This document shows, in pieces, positions 5,551 through 7,863 of a stretch of 7,863 nt of DNA. The notes beneath the pieces are model-generated. The model saw only the letters and a list, made by a program, of their open reading frames with translations, did not search any database and was not told where the DNA came from. The position numbers were made by a program, and so were the translations under genes. Each line of letters begins with the position of its first letter. Position 1 is the stretch's first letter. The stretch lies in assembly GCA_002431975.1 (NCBI GenBank), contig DJFA01000073.1:5451-13313 (forward strand). The letters are read 5' to 3'. This DNA comes from Ruminococcus sp. UBA5884 (GTDB taxonomy: Bacteria > Bacillota > Clostridia > Oscillospirales > Ruminococcaceae).

Positions 5551-6324
5551 TCAATCCTCCAGAAATCCTGTAAGCGGACTTGATGCTTCTGCCTTGAAAT
5601 CAAGTACTCTGCCGAGTCCTGCAAGATATGCATATCTTCCGGCTTCTATTGCAAGTTTAAAAGCTTTTGCCATTGCGGCAACATCTCTTGCAGTTGCTAC
5701 GGCTGTATTTGCCATTACTGCATCAACGCCTATTTCCATAGCTTCACAAGCCTGAGATGGTCTGCCTATTCCTGCATCAACTATTATCGGGAGGTCTATT
5801 TCATCTACAAGCATTTTAACAAATTCCTTTGTAAGCAATCCCTTGTTGCTGCCTATAGGAGCTCCGAGAGGCATTACTGCTGCTGCTCCGGCATTTACAA
5901 GATTTCTTGCTGTAACAAGGTCAGGATTGATATACGGCATAACTATAAATCCTTCTTTTGCAAGGATTTCTGTAGCCTTTACTGTTTCAGCATTATCCGG
6001 CATGAGATATTTTGAATCGCTTATAACCTCGATTTTAACAAAATCTCCACAGCCTATTGCTCTTGCAAGTCTTGCAATACGCACAGCTTCCTCTGCATTT
6101 CTTGCTCCTGATGTATTAGGAAGCAGTGTTATACCTTCCGGCATATAATCAAGTATATTTTCAGAACCTGATGCTGAATTTGCACGGCGTACTGCAAGAG
6201 TTGCCATTTCTACTCCGCCGTTTTCAATAACTGCCTTAGTCATTTCAAGTGAAAATTTTCCTGAACCAAGAATAAATCTTGAATTAAATTCTTTTCCGCC
6301 GATTATAAGCTTATCATTATTCAT
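5551..6324 (-). CDS. thiG: Thiazole synthase ThiG
   Basis: Builds the thiazole phosphate ring of thiamine from 1-deoxy-D-xylulose 5-phosphate, dehydroglycine from ThiH and sulfur from ThiS-thiocarboxylate; a cytoplasmic TIM-barrel enzyme. The 257-aa length is normal. Visible are FILGSGKF (17-24), the Schiff-base lysine Lys97 in DFVKIEVI, the phosphate-binding PLGAPIGSNKGL (152-163), VDAGIGRPSQACEAMEIG (182-199), NTAVATARD (206-214) and RYAYLAGLGR (230-239). AGGAG ending at 6332 is seven bases before the ATG. It starts a two-gene operon with thiH. The sulfur-carrier gene thiS and its activator thiF, often neighbours, are not in this window, so they must lie elsewhere. The leader has a consensus promoter followed by a terminator-like hairpin, which suggests controlled read-through. 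Confidence 0.97.
   Translation of the reverse strand: MNNDKLIIGGKEFNSRFILGSGKFSLEMTKAVIENGGVEMATLAVRRANSASGSENILDYMPEGITLLPNTSGARNAEEAVRIARLARAIGCGDFVKIEVISDSKYLMPDNAETVKATEILAKEGFIVMPYINPDLVTARNLVNAGAAAVMPLGAPIGSNKGLLTKEFVKMLVDEIDLPIIVDAGIGRPSQACEAMEIGVDAVMANTAVATARDVAAMAKAFKLAIEAGRYAYLAGLGRVLDFKAEASSPLTGFLED
5556..5560 (-). promoter_or_regulatory. Ribosome binding site deciding the thiH start
   Basis: GGAGG within the last codons of thiG is 10 bases from the ATG at 5543-5545 and 1 base from an in-frame TTG, which rules out the TTG as a start. Confidence 0.8.
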
Positions 6325-6342
6325 AAAAAAACTCCTTTATTT

Positions 6343-6396
6343 AAAAAAATGCAGAAAAAGGGCTACACCTTTTCGGTGGTGTACCCCTTTTTCTGC
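6343..6396 (-). terminator. Terminator-like hairpin between the 6411-6439 promoter and thiG
   Basis: Two 19-base arms (6351-6369 and 6378-6396) are complementary except for one C/C mismatch (6363 with 6384), with an 8-base loop. On the minus strand the stem is followed by A and seven T's (6343-6349), and the thiG ribosome binding site comes next. On the plus strand no T tract follows, so it acts toward thiG only. It may end the dockerin gene transcript. It also lies downstream of a consensus promoter, so it may be an attenuator of thiGH or the 3' end of a short RNA of about 60 nt. Confidence 0.8.
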
Positions 6397-6410
6397 GTGT
6401 CTGCATATTT

Positions 6411-6439
6411 ATTATATCATATCATTTTTTAATTGTCAA
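6411..6439 (-). promoter_or_regulatory. Perfect-consensus sigma-A promoter upstream of thiG
   Basis: On the minus strand TTGACA (6434-6439) and TATAAT (6411-6416) are both exact consensus with a 17-base spacer and TGA before the -10 (extended -10). Transcription would start near 6404. The -35 box begins 2 bases beyond the stop codon of the dockerin gene. Confidence 0.88.
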
Positions 6440-6441
6440 CA

Positions 6442-7566
6442 TCAAATCTGCACTACTATCTGCAATATAAGCAATGCATCATATGAATCAACCTTGCCGT
6501 CATTATTTATATCGGCTGCTGATGTATCAGAAATGCTTGTCTGACCTGAAATATACTGAAGAACCATAAGAGCATCAGCTGCTGTAACCTTTGAATCTCC
6601 GTCAATATCTCCTGTTACTGCTTCACTTATGCTTAAACCTCTGAATTTCATAATATCCATCTGTATTGAGGAAATAAGCTCCTTGTCAAAATGATGTATT
6701 GCAAGCACATCACTTATATCATCTTCATCAATAGTCATGAAATAGCCGTTTGTCGCATCAATAAATCTCCATTTTCCGTCCACGAATACGCTGTTCCAGC
6801 CATGATTGTCCTGAATACTGAAATTCATAATACATGGTATATCCAGAATATAACATACGTCCTGAATTGCCATTGAATATCCCTGACATACTGCCAGATT
6901 ATCAAATATTGCTCCATATGGAGTATAGCCTCTCATATCATCATTTGTGCCGTAACGCACATTTTTTCTGAGATAATTATAAATATACTCAAGTCTGCCT
7001 CTGTCTGTATCGGAATATGCAATTGCTTCATCTGCCAGTTCATAAAGACGTTTTGCAAGTTTCTGCCTTTCAGCATCATCAGCGGCTGTTGTAATCAGTG
7101 AATTATCGCTTGTATGCGGCATTCCGTTTACACAGAGTTCAATTATCACCGCATAATCACTTGCGGTTGAGGCATAGTATGAATTGGCACTTACTGTATA
7201 TGATGTATCCGGATAAAGTGCGAAAAGAGGATAATAAATATCACTTTTATAAAATTCATAAAAATCATTATATGACTCAAATTTCGACATATCATACGGG
7301 AAATAAAGCACTGTCATGGATTTATCATCATAAAGCTTTCCCTTTTTGTCATCGGCTACTGACATACAATAATTTATTATATCATCTGTCTGAAGATTGG
7401 ATTCAGGGCATATGTACATATCGCCGAACTGACCGTTTTTCTGAGTCTTCCACTCGGTAAATATACGGTCTGAGATTTCATTTGCACTGGCACTTACTGA
7501 ATAAAATCCGCATGACAAAATAAAAATTATAGTTATTGTAATAAAATTTTTTAAAATTCTGTTCAT
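6442..7566 (-). CDS. Secreted transglutaminase-like (papain-fold) protein with type I-like dockerin
   Basis: Exported protein of 374 aa. A signal peptide covers about 1-28: basic start MNRILKN, hydrophobic core 8-20, likely cleavage after ASA (26-28). The central region, about 190-275, is a transglutaminase/protease-like domain with the triad Cys227 (AVCQGYSMA), His255 (DNHGWNSV) and Asp270 (FIDATNG). The C-terminus is a dockerin of two Ca2+-binding repeats: Asp320/322/324/331 in the first loop and Asp352/Asn354/Asp356/Asp363 in the second, each followed by a hydrophobic helix. Dockerins bind cohesins on scaffoldins, so this protein probably joins an extracellular cellulosome-like complex or the cell surface. 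Whether the triad cleaves or cross-links peptides cannot be read. Region 30-190 matches nothing I recognise. A TTG at 7575 abuts the AGGAG and is rejected in favour of the ATG at 7566. It is monocistronic between a tRNA terminator and thiG. Confidence 0.92.
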   Translation of the reverse strand: MNRILKNFITITIIFILSCGFYSVSASANEISDRIFTEWKTQKNGQFGDMYICPESNLQTDDIINYCMSVADDKKGKLYDDKSMTVLYFPYDMSKFESYNDFYEFYKSDIYYPLFALYPDTSYTVSANSYYASTASDYAVIIELCVNGMPHTSDNSLITTAADDAERQKLAKRLYELADEAIAYSDTDRGRLEYIYNYLRKNVRYGTNDDMRGYTPYGAIFDNLAVCQGYSMAIQDVCYILDIPCIMNFSIQDNHGWNSVFVDGKWRFIDATNGYFMTIDEDDISDVLAIHHFDKELISSIQMDIMKFRGLSISEAVTGDIDGDSKVTAADALMVLQYISGQTSISDTSAADINNDGKVDSYDALLILQIVVQI

Positions 7567-7575
7567 TTTACACAA

Positions 7576-7580
7576 CTCCT
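7576..7580 (-). promoter_or_regulatory. Ribosome binding site deciding the dockerin protein start
   Basis: AGGAG is 9 bases from the ATG at 7564-7566. An in-frame TTG at 7573-7575 touches this site and so cannot be the start. Confidence 0.8.
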
Positions 7581-7598
7581 GTTTAAAGTTATAATATT

Positions 7599-7627
7599 AA
7601 TTTATCATATTTTCAGTAATATGTCAA
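7599..7627 (-). promoter_or_regulatory. Promoter of the dockerin protein gene
   Basis: On the minus strand an exact TTGACA (7622-7627) is followed after 17 bases by TAAATT (7599-7604, 4 of 6 consensus) with TGA just before it (extended -10). The -35 box lies directly after the T tract of the tRNA terminator, giving a leader of about 25 nt. Confidence 0.7.
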
Positions 7628-7628
7628 T

Positions 7629-7663
7629 AAAAAAACCATGTATTTTATTTAAATACATGGTTT
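7629..7663 (-). terminator. Intrinsic terminator of the tRNA cluster
   Basis: A perfect 13-bp stem aaaccatgtattt/aaatacatggttt (7633-7645 with 7651-7663) has a 5-base loop, and on the minus strand it leads into a run of seven T's (7629-7635). It begins 3 bases after the CCA end of tRNA-Gln. Confidence 0.9.
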
Positions 7664-7666
7664 AAA

Positions 7667-7740
7667 TGGTTGGGGTGCAGGGATTCGAACCCCGGGTGGT
7701 GGAGTCAGAGTCCACTGCCTTACCGCTTGGCGACACCCCA
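7667..7740 (-). tRNA. tRNA-Gln (anticodon CUG)
   Basis: The 74-base minus-strand cloverleaf has acceptor TGGGGTG/CACCCCA (7734-7740 with 7671-7677), D arm with GCCAAGCGGTAAGGC, anticodon stem GTGGA/TCCAC around loop CTCTGAC with anticodon CTG at 7706-7708, and T loop GGTTCGAATCC. The 3' CCA is encoded (7667-7669) after discriminator A. The acceptor starting with T and the short D loop match bacterial glutamine tRNAs. It reads CAG; a UUG isoacceptor must lie elsewhere. Confidence 0.95.
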
Positions 7741-7759
7741 GTATATTTAATTTTTTGAA

Positions 7760-7833
7760 TGGACCATCAGGGACTCGAACCCCGGACCCACCGGTTATGA
7801 GCCGGTTGCTCTAACCAACTGAGCTAATGGTCC
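7760..7833 (-). tRNA. tRNA with CAU anticodon (Met elongator or Ile2)
   Basis: The 74-base minus-strand cloverleaf has acceptor GGACCAT/ATGGTCC (7827-7833 with 7761-7767), D arm TTAGCTCAGTTGGTTAGAGC, anticodon stem ACCGG/CCGGT around loop CTCATAA (anticodon at 7797-7799), T loop GGTTCGAGTCC and discriminator A. No CCA is encoded. The acceptor lacks the C-A mismatch and the anticodon stem lacks the three G-C pairs of initiator tRNA, so it is not fMet. CAU is read by both elongator Met and lysidine-modified Ile2 tRNAs; the GGACC acceptor and GGCTCATAACC arm resemble Firmicutes Ile2 sequences as I remember them, so the identity stays open. Confidence 0.93.
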
Positions 7834-7841
7834 AAATTAAG

Positions 7842-7863
7842 CTCCCCAAGTTGGACTCGAACC
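7842..7863 (-). tRNA. 3' end of a tRNA cut by the window edge (probably Asn)
   Basis: On the minus strand the last bases give a T loop GGTTCGAGTCC, the rest of the T stem (AAC), the 3' acceptor strand TTGGGGA (7843-7849) and discriminator G (7842), with no encoded CCA. The anticodon lies outside the window. A G discriminator with a TCCCCAA 5' acceptor strand would suit tRNA-Asn, but this cannot be settled from 22 bases. Confidence 0.8.

Noticed and set aside
5546..5554. TTG start for thiH at 5554
   Set aside because: It is 1 base from the GGAGG, too close for initiation; the ATG at 5545 has acceptable spacing.
6325..6405. TPP riboswitch in front of thiG
   Set aside because: The leader is too short and the conserved CUGAGA and CUGAUCUGG-type segments are absent; only a single long hairpin with a T tract is seen.
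7508..7515. Lipoprotein signal (Ile-Leu-Ser-Cys, residues 16-19) in the dockerin protein
   Set aside because: The -3 residue is Ile instead of Leu and a standard ASA cleavage site follows at 26-28, so a secreted, non-lipidated protein is more likely, though lipidation is not excluded.
7567..7575. TTG start for the dockerin protein at 7575
   Set aside because: It directly touches the AGGAG; the ATG at 7566 is 9 bases away and begins a normal signal peptide.
1..7863. CRISPR array, insertion sequence, prophage, toxin-antitoxin or defence system
   Set aside because: No regularly spaced repeats, transposase, integrase or paired small toxin-like genes are visible; the genes are mostly core metabolism plus one secreted protein and tRNAs.

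Overview
The window reads as a chromosomal segment from a low-GC Gram-positive gut or rumen Clostridia bacterium, most likely Ruminococcus or a close relative. This is an inference. It rests on strong AGGAGG-type ribosome binding sites, consensus sigma-A promoters, AT-rich codon use, and a secreted transglutaminase-like protein ending in a two-repeat dockerin domain of the kind found in cellulosome or amylosome builders. Every gene and RNA I can support is on the minus strand, so the biology is read from the right end to the left.

Right end (7629-7863): a tRNA cluster enters from outside the window. It holds the 3' end of a tRNA (probably Asn), a CAU tRNA (Met or Ile2) and tRNA-Gln(CUG), and closes with a strong intrinsic terminator. 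A promoter directly after that terminator drives a monocistronic secreted transglutaminase-like dockerin protein (6442-7566).

Middle (4360-6439): a perfect-consensus promoter lies 2 bases beyond the dockerin gene's stop. It is followed by a 19-bp hairpin with a T7 tract, and then by thiG and thiH, which make the thiazole half of thiamine. thiH ends at its own terminator. The hairpin sits between promoter and thiG, so it looks like a conditional terminator or a short-RNA 3' end, yet no TPP riboswitch is recognisable.

Left (97-4313): a six-gene operon has an extended -10 promoter and a leader of about 135 nt. The genes are a three-helix membrane protein, a D-2-hydroxyacid dehydrogenase, proB (glutamate 5-kinase without a PUA domain), an 86-aa unknown protein coupled by TGATG, proA (glutamate-5-semialdehyde dehydrogenase), and a 163-aa protein with a C-terminal membrane anchor. 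ProB and ProA carry out the first two steps of proline synthesis; proC is not here. A related short repeat occurs in the leader and again beyond the last stop codon.

The largest gene-free stretch is 4144-4387, about 240 bases, holding a terminator, promoter and repeat. I see no transposase, phage gene, CRISPR array or obvious new defence system. The points most worth a second look are the thiG leader, the small gene between proB and proA, the interspersed repeat, and a perfect 14-bp inverted repeat inside the last gene.
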